DNA of 44,770 nucleotides from Bacteroidales bacterium (GTDB taxonomy: Bacteria > Bacteroidota > Bacteroidia > Bacteroidales > UBA932). A program made the translations under genes and the position numbers. Below, piece after piece: positions 7,551-16,187 of this stretch. Location of the stretch: positions 1-44,770 of the forward strand of contig JAFSXX010000021.1 in assembly GCA_017443845.1 (NCBI GenBank), given 5' to 3'. The stretch's first letter is position 1. The number at the start of each line of letters is the position of its first letter. The notes under the pieces were generated by a model that ran no database searches, was not told the origin of the DNA, and saw nothing but the letters and a program-made list of their open reading frames with translations.

Positions 7551-8579
7551 TTATCTGAGTTCTGCAATGTCGTAGATGAGTCTCTCGGTCTTTTTCCAGC
7601 CGAGGCAGGGGTCGGTGATGGATTTGCCGTAGGTGCACTCTCCGGGACCCTGGGCGCCGTCCTCGATATAGGACTCTATCATCAGTCCCTTGACGATGCG
7701 GTTGATGCCGTCGTTGTGGCGCATGCTGTGGAGCACCTCCTTGGCGATTCGGATCTGCTCCATATAGTTCTTGCCGGAGTTGGAGTGGTTGCAGTCTACG
7801 ATCACTGCGGGATTCTTGAGATTCGACTGCTGGTACAGGTCGCACAGGCGGCTGAGGTCCTCGTAGTGATAGTTAGGATGGGTTGTGCCGTGGCTGTCCA
7901 CATATCCCCTCAGGATTGCGTGGGAGTAGGGATTGCCCTTGCTTTCCACCTCCCAGTTGCGGTAGATGAAGGTGTGGTCGCCCTGGGCTGCCCTGATGGA
8001 GTTCATCATCACCGAGAGGTCGCCCGAAGTGGGGTTTTTCATTCCCACGGGGATGTCGAGGCCGCTGGCCGTCAGACGGTGCTGCTGATCTTCGACGCTG
8101 CGGGCTCCCACTGCCACATAGGAGAGCAGGTCGGAGAGGAACTGGTGGTTCTCGGGGTAGAGCATCTCGTCGGCACAGGAGAATCCGGCCTCGTTGATGG
8201 CTTTCATATGCATCCTGCGGATGGAGATGAGTCCTTTGAGGATATCGGGGTCCGCAACAGGATTGGGCTGGTGGAGCATACCCTTGTAGCCGGCTCCGGT
8301 CGTGCGGGGCTTGTTGGTATAGACTCTCGGAATTATGACGAGTTTGTCGGCCACCTTGTCCTGCACCGGGCGGAGCCTCTTTATATAATCGATGACGGAC
8401 TCCTCGTGGTCGGCCGAACAAGGGCCTATGATGAGGATGAATTTGTCGGAGGTACCGTCCAGTACAGCCTTGATGGCTGCGTCATTACGCCTCTTGTGTT
8501 CCGCTCCCGAATCCGAGATCGGATACATCTCCTTAATCTCCTGCGGCTCGAAGAGCTCGCGTTTCATTGTCATATTCAT
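7551..8579 (-). CDS. aroF: 3-deoxy-7-phosphoheptulonate synthase (DAHP synthase, type I)
   Basis: This 342-residue enzyme condenses phosphoenolpyruvate and erythrose-4-phosphate, the entry step of the shikimate pathway. The barrel signatures of the AroF/G/H group are visible: LIIGPCSADH, PRVYTNKPRTTGAGYKG, CADEMLYPE, GMKNPTSGD, DCNHSNSGKN and a C-terminal GKSITDPCLGW. There is no fused chorismate mutase or ACT domain. Feedback control in this subfamily acts through an N-terminal extension, and which amino acid inhibits it here cannot be read from the sequence. ATGs at 8579, 8573 and 8567 are all possible; 8579 is kept. It lies 9 bases after tyrA in the aromatic operon. The letter aroF is one of three interchangeable names for this group. 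Confidence 0.95.
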   Translation of the reverse strand: MNMTMKRELFEPQEIKEMYPISDSGAEHKRRNDAAIKAVLDGTSDKFILIIGPCSADHEESVIDYIKRLRPVQDKVADKLVIIPRVYTNKPRTTGAGYKGMLHQPNPVADPDILKGLISIRRMHMKAINEAGFSCADEMLYPENHQFLSDLLSYVAVGARSVEDQQHRLTASGLDIPVGMKNPTSGDLSVMMNSIRAAQGDHTFIYRNWEVESKGNPYSHAILRGYVDSHGTTHPNYHYEDLSRLCDLYQQSNLKNPAVIVDCNHSNSGKNYMEQIRIAKEVLHSMRHNDGINRIVKGLMIESYIEDGAQGPGECTYGKSITDPCLGWKKTERLIYDIAELR

Positions 8580-8588
8580 AATCGTATC

Positions 8589-9449
8589 TTATTTGTCGAA
8601 GTAACTTCTGCGGAGGGTGGAGGTCCGCATCATCTGTTTCAGGGTATCGGTGTCGCCCTCCCGGATGGCCTTGCGCAGGGTGTCGAACTCCCCGGCGAAG
8701 AGGTCCATCTGGCTGAGCAGTTCGTCGCGGTTGAGCAGGAAAAGCTCGCTCCACATCTCCTCGTTGATCCGGGCGATGCGGGTCAAATCGCGGAAGGAGT
8801 CGCCGGTGAAGTCCACCAGGTGGTGCGATTCCTTGCAGTTCATAAGGGCCACGGCGATGCAGTGGGTGAGCTGGCTCAGGAAGCCGATCATCTCGTCGTG
8901 CCGCTCGGGGCTGAGCTGCGAGATGCGGGCGAAACCCAGGACCTCGCCGATTTGCCGGCAGGTTTCTATGGCTTCGGGAGTGTTGGCCCCGGTGGGGGTG
9001 ACGATATAGTTGGCACCGTTGAAAATACGGCAGTCGGCATTCTCCACGCCATAGACCTCTCGTCCGGCCATAGGATGCGCCCCGATGAATTCGAGGTCGC
9101 CGCGGAGCATCTCCTGCACCTTGTAAACCACGCTGACCTTGACTCCCGTGACATCCGTCAGCAGGGCTCCGGGATTGATATAATCCTGATACTTTTCCAG
9201 CCACTCGATAAAGATGTGTGGATAGAGGGCGAAGATTATGATATCGAACCGCGATACATAATCGCGCGTAACCTCGGTGGTGCCGGAGGCGATAATCCCC
9301 TTTTCGAGGGCGAAGTCAACCGACTTGCGGCTGCGGGTGATGGCGCCCACTTCGTATCCCTTGCGGGTAAAGCCTTCGGCGTAGCTGCCACCTATGAGGC
9401 CCAGGCCCACTATGAGTATCTTCTTATCTTTGGTCAGCATATCTTTCAA
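8589..9449 (-). CDS. tyrA: Prephenate dehydrogenase
   Basis: This 286-residue enzyme oxidatively decarboxylates prephenate to 4-hydroxyphenylpyruvate, the tyrosine branch. A Rossmann fold opens with ILIVGLGLIGGSYAEG, the dinucleotide loop. GAHPMAGRE (near 123), the PDH substrate region, and a helical C-terminal half with LTHCIAVALM follow. There is no chorismate mutase fusion, since the mutase sits in PheA in this operon. Its start overlaps the end of aroA by 26 bases (ATG 9449) or 17 bases (ATG 9440, MLTKDKK); the shorter form would begin directly before the Rossmann strand. The overlap supports translational coupling. Confidence 0.93.
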   Translation of the reverse strand: MKDMLTKDKKILIVGLGLIGGSYAEGFTRKGYEVGAITRSRKSVDFALEKGIIASGTTEVTRDYVSRFDIIIFALYPHIFIEWLEKYQDYINPGALLTDVTGVKVSVVYKVQEMLRGDLEFIGAHPMAGREVYGVENADCRIFNGANYIVTPTGANTPEAIETCRQIGEVLGFARISQLSPERHDEMIGFLSQLTHCIAVALMNCKESHHLVDFTGDSFRDLTRIARINEEMWSELFLLNRDELLSQMDLFAGEFDTLRKAIREGDTDTLKQMMRTSTLRRSYFDK

Positions 9450-10593
9450 TCTTTATCCCGAGCTTTTCGATGACGTCGAAATAGTCGGGGAAACTCTTTT
9501 TTACGGCTTCGGCCCCGTCGATGCAGCCTCCAAATCGGGAGAGAAGGAGGCAGAGGGCCATCACAATGCGGTGGTCGTTGTGCCCTTCAAGAGGCTCGGA
9601 CGGGGAGTGGAGCTGTGATCCGTATATTGTAACGCTGTTGTTTTCCCTGCGGCTGCGGACTCCGAATTTGGCCAGCTCGCGGAGCATAGCCTCTGCGCGG
9701 TCGCTCTCCTTTATGGCGAGGCGCCGTGTTCCGGTGAACTCGGCTCCGTGAAGCAGCGCGGCAAGGGCGAAGAGAACGGGTCCGAGGTCGATCTGCTCCG
9801 CAATGTCGATCCTGGCGAAGCCATCGCTCAGGGCCTTGAAATACTCCCTGTATCTGCGGTCGCCCTGACAGGAATCGGGATTCAGCCCGGTGAGGGTGAT
9901 ATCGCCGCCTATGAGATTGAATCCTTCGAGGAAGGCGGCGTTGGACCAGTCGCCCTCCACCCTGAAGCCTCCGGGCAGGACAGTACCCCTCTGCGGACCC
10001 GTGACCGTAAAGCCGTCGGATTCGGCTGCGATGAGGATTCCGGCTCTCCTGAGGACATCGAGCGTTATGTCGATATATGCGGCGCTTTCGAGTTTTCCCT
10101 CGGTTATGATCCGGCTTGTCCCTTCTAGCATCGGCAGGGCGAGCAGCAGTCCGGTAAGATACTGGCTGCTCGATGAGACGTCTATCCGGTATGTGCCCTG
10201 ATCCAGTTTGCCGGCGATGCGGAATCCTTCGGCGACGGGGGAGAAGGAGATACCCTGTTCGCGGAACATAGTGTCATATCCCGCGATGCCCCTCTCGCGG
10301 AGCCTCGGGCTGCACCGGAATATGAAATCCCCGCCCAGTGCCAGGGCGATGGGAACCATGAACCGGAGAGTGGAACCGCTCTCCCCGCAGGGGAGCGTGA
10401 CTGTCGCATCGCGGTTTTCGAGGGCCTTGAGGCACTCCAGGGTGCGGGATATGTCATCCGAAAGGGCTATGCCTTCCACACCGCAGCGGCCGCAGTAGAG
10501 ATCCGCGACTATAAGCAGCCTGTGGGCGTAACTCTTGGAGGGCGGCGCCGCAACAGTGCCTGAGGCTTTCGATATGCCGATTCCGATTCTCAT
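9424..10593 (-). CDS. aroA: 3-phosphoshikimate 1-carboxyvinyltransferase (EPSP synthase)
   Basis: This 389-residue enzyme joins shikimate-3-phosphate and phosphoenolpyruvate. It opens with MRIGIGISKASGTV and a PPSKSYAHRLLI substrate loop, and carries ESGSTLRFM, SSSSQYLTGLLLA, IKESDRAEAM and NDHRIVMALCL, all EPSP synthase hallmarks. It is somewhat shorter than the typical 420-430 residues. The frame stays open 85 codons further upstream, but that extension is arginine-rich shadow of aroQ. The ATG at 10591-10593 shares one base with the aroQ stop, a coupled junction, and is the clear start. The loop after the second motif reads CGESGST rather than the common GNAGTAMR-type loop. Confidence 0.94.
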   Translation of the reverse strand: MRIGIGISKASGTVAAPPSKSYAHRLLIVADLYCGRCGVEGIALSDDISRTLECLKALENRDATVTLPCGESGSTLRFMVPIALALGGDFIFRCSPRLRERGIAGYDTMFREQGISFSPVAEGFRIAGKLDQGTYRIDVSSSSQYLTGLLLALPMLEGTSRIITEGKLESAAYIDITLDVLRRAGILIAAESDGFTVTGPQRGTVLPGGFRVEGDWSNAAFLEGFNLIGGDITLTGLNPDSCQGDRRYREYFKALSDGFARIDIAEQIDLGPVLFALAALLHGAEFTGTRRLAIKESDRAEAMLRELAKFGVRSRRENNSVTIYGSQLHSPSEPLEGHNDHRIVMALCLLLSRFGGCIDGAEAVKKSFPDYFDVIEKLGIKIERYADQR

Positions 10594-11021
10594 CAGCGTT
10601 CTTCCAGTATCTTTATGGCGTCGATGTAACCTTCGATTCCGCGGCCAGTGACTGTAGCGATGCAGGCCTTGCGGATATAGCTCACCTGCCTGAAATCCTC
10701 GCGTTCCTCGACCTTGGAGATGTGGACCTCCACGGTGGGGATGCCGACCGCCTTCACGGCGTCGAGCAGTGCGATGCTGGTATGGGTGTAGGCCGCGGGG
10801 TTTATGACAATGCCCTCCACGCCGTCCCTCCAGGCCTCCTGAATCCAATCTACGAGGTCGCCCTCGTGGTTCGACTGGAGGATCCTGAGGTCGTGTCCAC
10901 GCTCCCGGGCGTAGGCGAAGGCCTTGTCCTCGAGGTCGCGGTAACTCTCTTTCCCGTAGATTCCGGGTTCGCGGATGCCCAGCATATTGATGTTGGGACC
11001 ATTCAGTATCAGCAGTTTCAT
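10593..11021 (-). CDS. aroQ: Type II 3-dehydroquinate dehydratase
   Basis: This 142-residue enzyme dehydrates 3-dehydroquinate to 3-dehydroshikimate. Length and motifs are those of the type II (dodecameric, trans-elimination) class: LILNGPNINMLGIREPGIYG with the active-site loop, QSNHEGDLVDWIQEA, INPAAYTHTSIALLDA with the catalytic histidine region, and EVHISKVEEREDFR. It starts with a 4-base overlap with the aroEK stop (ATGA) and its own stop overlaps the aroA start. A class I enzyme is excluded by fold signature and length. Confidence 0.95.
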   Translation of the reverse strand: MKLLILNGPNINMLGIREPGIYGKESYRDLEDKAFAYARERGHDLRILQSNHEGDLVDWIQEAWRDGVEGIVINPAAYTHTSIALLDAVKAVGIPTVEVHISKVEEREDFRQVSYIRKACIATVTGRGIEGYIDAIKILEER

Positions 11022-12244
11022 ATATCGAATTGGGCTATCGCCGCTTCGGGCGTGTCGTTGTTGTCTATTATGGTTTCGGCCGAGGCCAGGTAGGCGTTGC
11101 GCCGGCTTTCGAAGAGCCTTTCGAGGGCCCCGCGATCGCGCGAGAGGGGACGGTCGTCGGTCGGGACGAGTTTGTCGATGTCGCGGCTGACGAAGAATAT
11201 CCGCCCGTTCCGCTTGAGCCGCCTGATGTTGGCAGGATCGAGCACAACTCCGCCTCCGGTCGCGATTATCGAGGCATTGAGGCAGGAGGCCTGCCGTACC
11301 GCCTCCGATTCCAATCGGCGGAATTCCATCTCCCCGTCGGTGGCGAATATATCGGGAATCTCCCTGCCGGTATTGCGGCAGACGAGCTCGTCGGTGTCGG
11401 TCAGTAGCCTTCCGGTGCGCTCTGCGAGCATCTTTCCGAGGGTGCTCTTTCCGCTCGAGGGCATTCCGGTCAGCACAATGTTGCGTTTGCTGCGCATAAG
11501 CCTGCCGAATACCTCCTGAAGGGTCCCTTCGGGGAAGGAGACGCCACGGAAGAACTCCTGCGCCTTCACTGCCTGCGCCACCAGCATCATCAGCCCTCCG
11601 GCCGCGGGAATCCCGGCCTCCTGGGCATCGATGACCAGATTGGTGCGGATCGGATTGTAAACCAGATCGAGCACTCCGCGAAGGTGATGGAACATCGAAA
11701 GGTCGATTATACGGCCCTCCACATCGGGATACATCCCTACCGGGGTGGCATTGATTATGACCTCATATAAGTTGTTGCGGCCGATCTCCCTGAGGGCTAT
11801 GTCGCCTTCCCGCCGGGGAGTCCTGACGGCGTGGGTGACCGAAGCGGCGCCTTCGTCGCGGGCCAGGGCGGCGGCGGTCTTGGCCGCACCTCCGGCTCCG
11901 AGAATCAGGACGCTGCGCCTTGCGAGGCTGACTCCTATGCTTTCGGCAAGAGCCTTGAGGCCGAAGTAATCGGTATTGTAACCGAACAGTTTCCCGTCCC
12001 TTTTGACGATTGTGTTGACCGCGCCGATGGCGCGGGCCTCATCCGAGACATAGTCGAGATGGGGGATGACGGCCTCCTTATAGGGAATGGTGACGTTTAT
12101 CCCATCGAACTCGCGGGCGGCGAGGAACCCCGGAAGTTCGGCCGGGCTCAGTTCGCGGAGCTCGTACGGCTCCCCTGAGAGCATCCCGTGGACCTCCCTC
12201 GAGAAACTGTGTCCCAGGTGTTCGCCTATGAGTCCGTATTTCAT
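11018..12244 (-). CDS. aroE/aroK: Fused shikimate dehydrogenase - shikimate kinase
   Basis: This 408-residue protein joins two consecutive shikimate steps. Residues 1-250 are shikimate dehydrogenase: GLIGEHLGHSFS at the N-terminus, INVTIPYKEAV with catalytic Lys56, GYNTDYFG with Asp92, the NADP loop LGAGGAAKTA near 115-124, and NATPVGMYP. Residues 253-408 are shikimate kinase: Walker A GMPSSGKST at 260-268, DTDELV near 283-288 and ATGGGVVLDP for the shikimate-binding glycines. Both parts look intact. The first half makes shikimate and the second phosphorylates it. Stop and start codons overlap by 4 bases with aroQ and aroC. Such a fusion is unusual; in many Bacteroidetes these are separate genes. 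Confidence 0.94.
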   Translation of the reverse strand: MKYGLIGEHLGHSFSREVHGMLSGEPYELRELSPAELPGFLAAREFDGINVTIPYKEAVIPHLDYVSDEARAIGAVNTIVKRDGKLFGYNTDYFGLKALAESIGVSLARRSVLILGAGGAAKTAAALARDEGAASVTHAVRTPRREGDIALREIGRNNLYEVIINATPVGMYPDVEGRIIDLSMFHHLRGVLDLVYNPIRTNLVIDAQEAGIPAAGGLMMLVAQAVKAQEFFRGVSFPEGTLQEVFGRLMRSKRNIVLTGMPSSGKSTLGKMLAERTGRLLTDTDELVCRNTGREIPDIFATDGEMEFRRLESEAVRQASCLNASIIATGGGVVLDPANIRRLKRNGRIFFVSRDIDKLVPTDDRPLSRDRGALERLFESRRNAYLASAETIIDNNDTPEAAIAQFDI

Positions 12245-13260
12245 TTTGAGGCAAGGTATCCTGTTCCGTGGCGGAGCGCCATCATGTCGCTTATCACTAT
12301 CGCGGCGACCGCCGTGATTACGGGGCCTATGCGGCGTACTATCGCCGGGTCGTGGCGGCCAGTGGTCACAAGCTCCGCCTCGGCGCCGGTCTCGAGGTTC
12401 ACGCTCTTGAGGGGGACCGAGATGGAGGGCGTCGGCTTGACGGCGGTGTTGAATACCACCGGCATCCCGTTGGAGATGCCTCCGTTGATTCCGCCGCTGT
12501 AGTTGGTGCTGGTGCGGATGCAGCCCTCCTCGACGCAGAATTGGTCGTTGACCTGCGAACCGCGCTTGCGGGTCATTTCGAATCCGCCTCCGAACTCTAT
12601 GCCCTTGACTCCGCCTATGGCGAATACGGCCTTTGCCAGAGCGCCCTCGAGGGAGTCGAACCAGGGCTCTCCCAAACCGGCTTCCAGGCCTGTGACCTCG
12701 GTGCGCACTATGCCGCCCACCGAATCGCCGTCGGCCCTGGCCTTGAGGACAGCCTCTTCGAAACCGTCCTCGTCGGTGATTCCCGCACAGTCGATGATGT
12801 GCGTAAGGATCGATACGCCTTTGTCTTCGAGGGCCTTGAGAAGTATGGCGCCCGCAGCCACAATTGCGGCGGTAATCCTGCCGCTGAAGTGCCCTCCGCC
12901 GCGCCAGTCCTCGAATCCGTCATACTTGATATGGGCGGTGAAATCGGCGTGGGAGGGGCGGGGCAGGCCCGCATTGGCGGCGTAATCGTCGCTGCGCACA
13001 TTGACATTCGGGATGAGAATGCACAGCGGAGCGCCGGTAGTCATTCCGTTGAAGACTCCGCTGATTATGCGGAACTCATCAGGTTCGCGCCTCGCGGTGT
13101 CGGCGGGCCCCGAAGGGCGGCGCTCCGCTAGTTTGAGGGCGATGAACTTCTCGTCCACTTCGATACCGGGGGCCAGGCCGTCGAGTACGGCGCCCACCGC
13201 CTCTCCGTGCGACTCGCCGAAGAGGGTAAGGATTACGCTTGTTCCGATGGAATTCCTCAT
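12241..13260 (-). CDS. aroC: Chorismate synthase
   Basis: This 339-residue FMN-dependent enzyme turns EPSP into chorismate. Recognised motifs are TLFGESHGEAVGAVLDG near residue 12, RPSGPADTARREPDEFRI (48-65), RPSHADFTAHIKYDG, RGGGHFSGRITAA and the C-terminal SVNLETGAEAELVTTGRHDP. It is slightly shorter than the usual 350-360 residues but shows no missing block. Both ends overlap neighbours by the ATGA type of junction (aroB upstream, aroE/aroK downstream), which suggests coupled translation. Confidence 0.95.
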   Translation of the reverse strand: MRNSIGTSVILTLFGESHGEAVGAVLDGLAPGIEVDEKFIALKLAERRPSGPADTARREPDEFRIISGVFNGMTTGAPLCILIPNVNVRSDDYAANAGLPRPSHADFTAHIKYDGFEDWRGGGHFSGRITAAIVAAGAILLKALEDKGVSILTHIIDCAGITDEDGFEEAVLKARADGDSVGGIVRTEVTGLEAGLGEPWFDSLEGALAKAVFAIGGVKGIEFGGGFEMTRKRGSQVNDQFCVEEGCIRTSTNYSGGINGGISNGMPVVFNTAVKPTPSISVPLKSVNLETGAEAELVTTGRHDPAIVRRIGPVITAVAAIVISDMMALRHGTGYLASK

Positions 13261-14270
13261 TTCTCCAAATTGTTATCCATATAACACTTAAGTTCCTCCG
13301 GACCGGCCTGCCGGAATTCGAAGGAACCAATCTTATCGACATACACCACCGTTACCTTGCCCGAGGCCATCTTCTTGTCGTGAAGGATGTACGGCATCAG
13401 GGTTTCGGGTGCGAACGGGATACGGGTGGGAAGATTGTATTTTTCCAGCACCCCTATGATGCGTCCGGCGGCTTCCGGCGATGCCATGCAGGGCATTCCC
13501 ATCGCCACGCATTCGCCGTGGAAATACTCGTCGAGGGCGGCGGCTTCGATGGCGTGGCCTATTGTATGGCCGAAATTGAGCACCTTGCGGAGCCCCTTCT
13601 CGCCGGGATCATGCTCCACGACATTTATCTTGATGCGGAGCGCGGAGGCTATGATATCCTCGAGATCCTCCGCGAGGTTGCGGCTCTTCTCTATCTTTTC
13701 GAAGAGTGCGGCGTCGGAGGTGGCGGCCATCTTTATGGCCTCTGCGAGACCCTCGCTGACCAATCTTCCGTCCAGGGTCGAGAGGCAGTCCGGGTCGATT
13801 ATGACACGGACAGGGTAGTGGAAAGCTCCTACGGAGTTCTTGACTCCGCCGCAGTTGATACCCGTCTTGCCGCCGACCGACGAATCGACCTGTGAGAGGA
13901 GGGTGGTGGGGATGTTGATGAAATCTATGCCCCGCATATAAGTAGCCGCAGCGAAGCCGGCGATGTCACCGACCACGCCGCCTCCTACAGCGACAACGGC
14001 GTCCTTGCGCGTGAGCCCGAGCTGCAACATCTCTTTGAGAATCGCTTCCCAGGTGGTGACGCTCTTGTGCTTCTCCCCCTCCGCCATGACGAACCTGTGC
14101 CCGTCGGGGCATTGCGAGAGAACGGCGTCGGAATATGCCGGGGGAACTCCGGTATCGGTCACCACTAGGACCTTGCGGTCAAGATCCGCCAGTTGCGCGG
14201 CCTTGCCGATGGCACCCCTTTCCACGGCGATCCCATAGCCTCCCGCCGGTGTATGACAGAATAGTTCCAT
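13257..14270 (-). CDS. aroB: 3-dehydroquinate synthase
   Basis: This 337-residue enzyme cyclises DAHP to 3-dehydroquinate using NAD and a divalent metal. It shows EGEKHKSVTTWE, VAVGGGVVGDIAGFAAATYMRG, PTTLLSQVDSSVGGKTGIN and the metal-ligand stretches RKVLNFGHTIGHAIE and EYFHGECVAMGM. It lies 3 bases after pheA and its stop overlaps the aroC start. No 2-deoxy-scyllo-inosose-type substitutions were noticed, and the operon context settles the shikimate role. Confidence 0.95.
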   Translation of the reverse strand: MELFCHTPAGGYGIAVERGAIGKAAQLADLDRKVLVVTDTGVPPAYSDAVLSQCPDGHRFVMAEGEKHKSVTTWEAILKEMLQLGLTRKDAVVAVGGGVVGDIAGFAAATYMRGIDFINIPTTLLSQVDSSVGGKTGINCGGVKNSVGAFHYPVRVIIDPDCLSTLDGRLVSEGLAEAIKMAATSDAALFEKIEKSRNLAEDLEDIIASALRIKINVVEHDPGEKGLRKVLNFGHTIGHAIEAAALDEYFHGECVAMGMPCMASPEAAGRIIGVLEKYNLPTRIPFAPETLMPYILHDKKMASGKVTVVYVDKIGSFEFRQAGPEELKCYMDNNLEK

Positions 14271-14273
14271 TGA

Positions 14274-15359
14274 CTAGATCCTCTTGTAGGTGCCGACCAG
14301 CTTGAATTTGTCGCAGACGGTGCTGAGCTGCCTTATGAGGTCCTTGCCGTCCTCGGAGGAGGCGTTTCCCTCAAGCTCGGCGTAGAAATAGTGGTTCCAC
14401 AGCGGCTCCTTCATCGGGCGGCTGCGGAGATTGTTCATATTGAATCCGTGGGCTCCGATAATGTTCAGCACCTTGGCCAGGGCGCCGGCCTCGTTCTTGA
14501 CGGTGAACATAAGGATGAAGAGTTCGCCGGCGGTGTTCTTCGAAGGCGCGTTCATCACTCTCGAGAATGTGGCGAAGCGGGTGGTATTTGTCCTGGACTG
14601 GCTGATATTGGCCTCCAGCATTTCCAGGCCGTAGAGTTGGGCCGTCTCGACGGAACCGATGGCCGCCATCGTCCTGTCGCCCTGCTCGGCCACGAATTTG
14701 GCCGCCATCGCGGTGTTCTCATACTCGACTTCGCTCAGGCCGTGCCTGTGGATGAAGGAAGAGCACTGCGAGAGGGCCTGCGGGTGGCTGACGACCGTCT
14801 TGACATCGCCGGTCGAGGCTCCCTTGACTCCGAGGAGATTCTGGGTCACGTTGAGCTCGAGCATCATATTGATGTAGAGACTGCCTTCGAAAATGAGGTC
14901 CGAGACCTTGCCGACCTCGCCCGAGAAGCTGTTTTCGACGGGCAGCACGGTGACATCTACCTCGCCCTTCTCGCACGCCTTGTAGGCCCCTTCGAAATCG
15001 GGATAGGGGATGAGTTCGGCGTCGGGGAATATGCGGGCCGCGGCAATCTGTCCGAATGCCCCGGGAACCCCGCTGTACGCCACCTTCATCCCGTCCATCA
15101 GGCGGTGCTGGTACGATTTGGAAATATCCATCACATCCTTCAGGAAGAGCACATAATACTCCTGGAGGACCTTGTCGGGAATATTGTCGATGTTGCCGGC
15201 GATGACGCGCGCCTCCTGCTCGGCGTCGAGCACGGGAAGGCCGTTGGCTACCTTGTATTTCAGGATCTCGCTGACGATGGCCATCCTCTTTTCGAAGATT
15301 GCCGCCATCTCCTTGTCGGTCTGCCGGATCTCAAGTCTCAGTTGGTCTAATTCGCTCAT
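14274..15359 (-). CDS. pheA: Bifunctional chorismate mutase / prephenate dehydratase
   Basis: This 361-residue P-protein makes phenylpyruvate from chorismate. Residues 1-90 are an all-helical chorismate mutase (LRLEIRQTDKEMAAIFEKR, VSEILKYKVANGLPVLD). Residues 92-275 are prephenate dehydratase, with VAYSGVPGAFGQIAA, LPVENSFSGEVGKV, SHPQALSQCSSFI and the TRF triad in NTTRFATF. From about 279 on there is an ACT domain (LFILMFTVKNEAGALAKVL, NMNNLRSRPMKEPLWNHYF), which in this family binds phenylalanine for feedback inhibition. It is first of the aromatic genes, 27 bases after the thioesterase gene. Confidence 0.95.
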   Translation of the reverse strand: MSELDQLRLEIRQTDKEMAAIFEKRMAIVSEILKYKVANGLPVLDAEQEARVIAGNIDNIPDKVLQEYYVLFLKDVMDISKSYQHRLMDGMKVAYSGVPGAFGQIAAARIFPDAELIPYPDFEGAYKACEKGEVDVTVLPVENSFSGEVGKVSDLIFEGSLYINMMLELNVTQNLLGVKGASTGDVKTVVSHPQALSQCSSFIHRHGLSEVEYENTAMAAKFVAEQGDRTMAAIGSVETAQLYGLEMLEANISQSRTNTTRFATFSRVMNAPSKNTAGELFILMFTVKNEAGALAKVLNIIGAHGFNMNNLRSRPMKEPLWNHYFYAELEGNASSEDGKDLIRQLSTVCDKFKLVGTYKRI

Positions 15360-15386
15360 ATCAGAAAATGGTATGTAATATGTCGG

Positions 15387-16112
15387 TTATTTCATCTCAA
15401 GCAGCATTACGATGGTTCCGTCCACCTTCGCGGCATAATTGATCCACCCGTCGCGGGTGCCGCGGTAATACTCTATGGTCTGGCCGAGTTTGGTCTCCTT
15501 TATGAAATTGATGGAGACCTCGTGGATATCGAATCCGGGATCGACGCTCTTCTCGCAGTCCACCGCCCAGCGGAGGTACTGGCTGTTGTTGACGTGTCCT
15601 ATGAAGTCGGTATCGGAATACATCACCCTGTGGGTGAGGACGGGAACCGGGTCGTAGTCGGGGCAGGGGGATATCTTCCCGGCCGGGGAGGCACCCTCCT
15701 CGGTGTTCTGGACCCAGTTGTCGAGCAGCGCCGCGACTTTGTCGCTGCGGACCATCGAACGGGTTTCGAGGTTGATGGTGAGGCAGGAGCTGCAGGCGCC
15801 GATCAGGGTATTTCCCTGGGCGTCGAGGAATCTGTAGTCCCTGTTGAAGAAGAGTCCCCTGATCTCCTTGCTCCAGGTCTGCATCGTGACTCTCTCGTAC
15901 AGGGAAGGGCGGCGGTTGATGACTATATGCATCCTGGCGAAGATCCAGGCGAGTCCGCGGCTCTCGAAATCCGCTTCGCCGCAGCCGAGCTGGTCGGCGC
16001 CGTGATATGAGAGCTCCTGCATCAGATGCAGGATATTGCCGGCTCCCAGCGACTTGCTTCCGTCCACCAGGTGGCTCGGGATGGTGAATTCTTCTGAATA
16101 TCGGTCTTCCAT
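15387..16112 (-). CDS. Acyl-ACP thioesterase
   Basis: This is a bacterial FatA/FatB-type acyl-ACP thioesterase of 241 residues: two tandem hotdog folds that release free fatty acid from acyl carrier protein. The N-terminal hotdog shows SLGAGNILHLMQELSYHG and AWIFARMHIVINRRP. The C-terminal one shows RVMYSDTDFIGHVNNSQYL, with the Asp/His/Asn region typical of the fold. I choose ATG 16112 (MEDRYSEEF) over ATG 16151: the only promoter box is 8 bases before 16151, which would leave almost no leader, and 16112 begins directly at the first hotdog. It heads the aromatic operon although the reactions are unrelated. Confidence 0.88.
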   Translation of the reverse strand: MEDRYSEEFTIPSHLVDGSKSLGAGNILHLMQELSYHGADQLGCGEADFESRGLAWIFARMHIVINRRPSLYERVTMQTWSKEIRGLFFNRDYRFLDAQGNTLIGACSSCLTINLETRSMVRSDKVAALLDNWVQNTEEGASPAGKISPCPDYDPVPVLTHRVMYSDTDFIGHVNNSQYLRWAVDCEKSVDPGFDIHEVSINFIKETKLGQTIEYYRGTRDGWINYAAKVDGTIVMLLEMK

Positions 16113-16159
16113 CAAAGTGTCGTGTTTGTGCCGGTTTTCGCGGCGGTTCATATAAACTG

Positions 16160-16167
16160 CAAATCTA
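16160..16167 (-). promoter_or_regulatory. -7 box of the thioesterase-aromatic operon
   Basis: The minus strand reads TAGATTTG, matching TAnnTTTG. It is the only such box upstream of the 13-gene minus-strand run. It faces a divergent box at 16180-16187, so the two promoters sit back to back within 28 bases. Confidence 0.55.
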
Positions 16168-16179
16168 CTTAAAAATTCT

Positions 16180-16187
16180 TATCTTTG
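16180..16187 (+). promoter_or_regulatory. -7 box of the LytTR gene
   Basis: TATCTTTG matches TAnnTTTG, ending 19 bases before the ATG at 16207. It is divergent from the thioesterase box only 12 bases away, so binding at one may exclude the other. Confidence 0.55.

Noticed and set aside
7473-9473. 666-codon open frame on the plus strand opposite the DAHP synthase and tyrA genes
   Set aside because: It covers two well recognised minus-strand enzymes, has no domain signature, and shows the antisense composition.
10594-10848. 85-residue N-terminal extension of EPSP synthase
   Set aside because: It lies wholly inside aroQ and has no EPSP synthase features; the ATG overlapping the aroQ stop is the real start.
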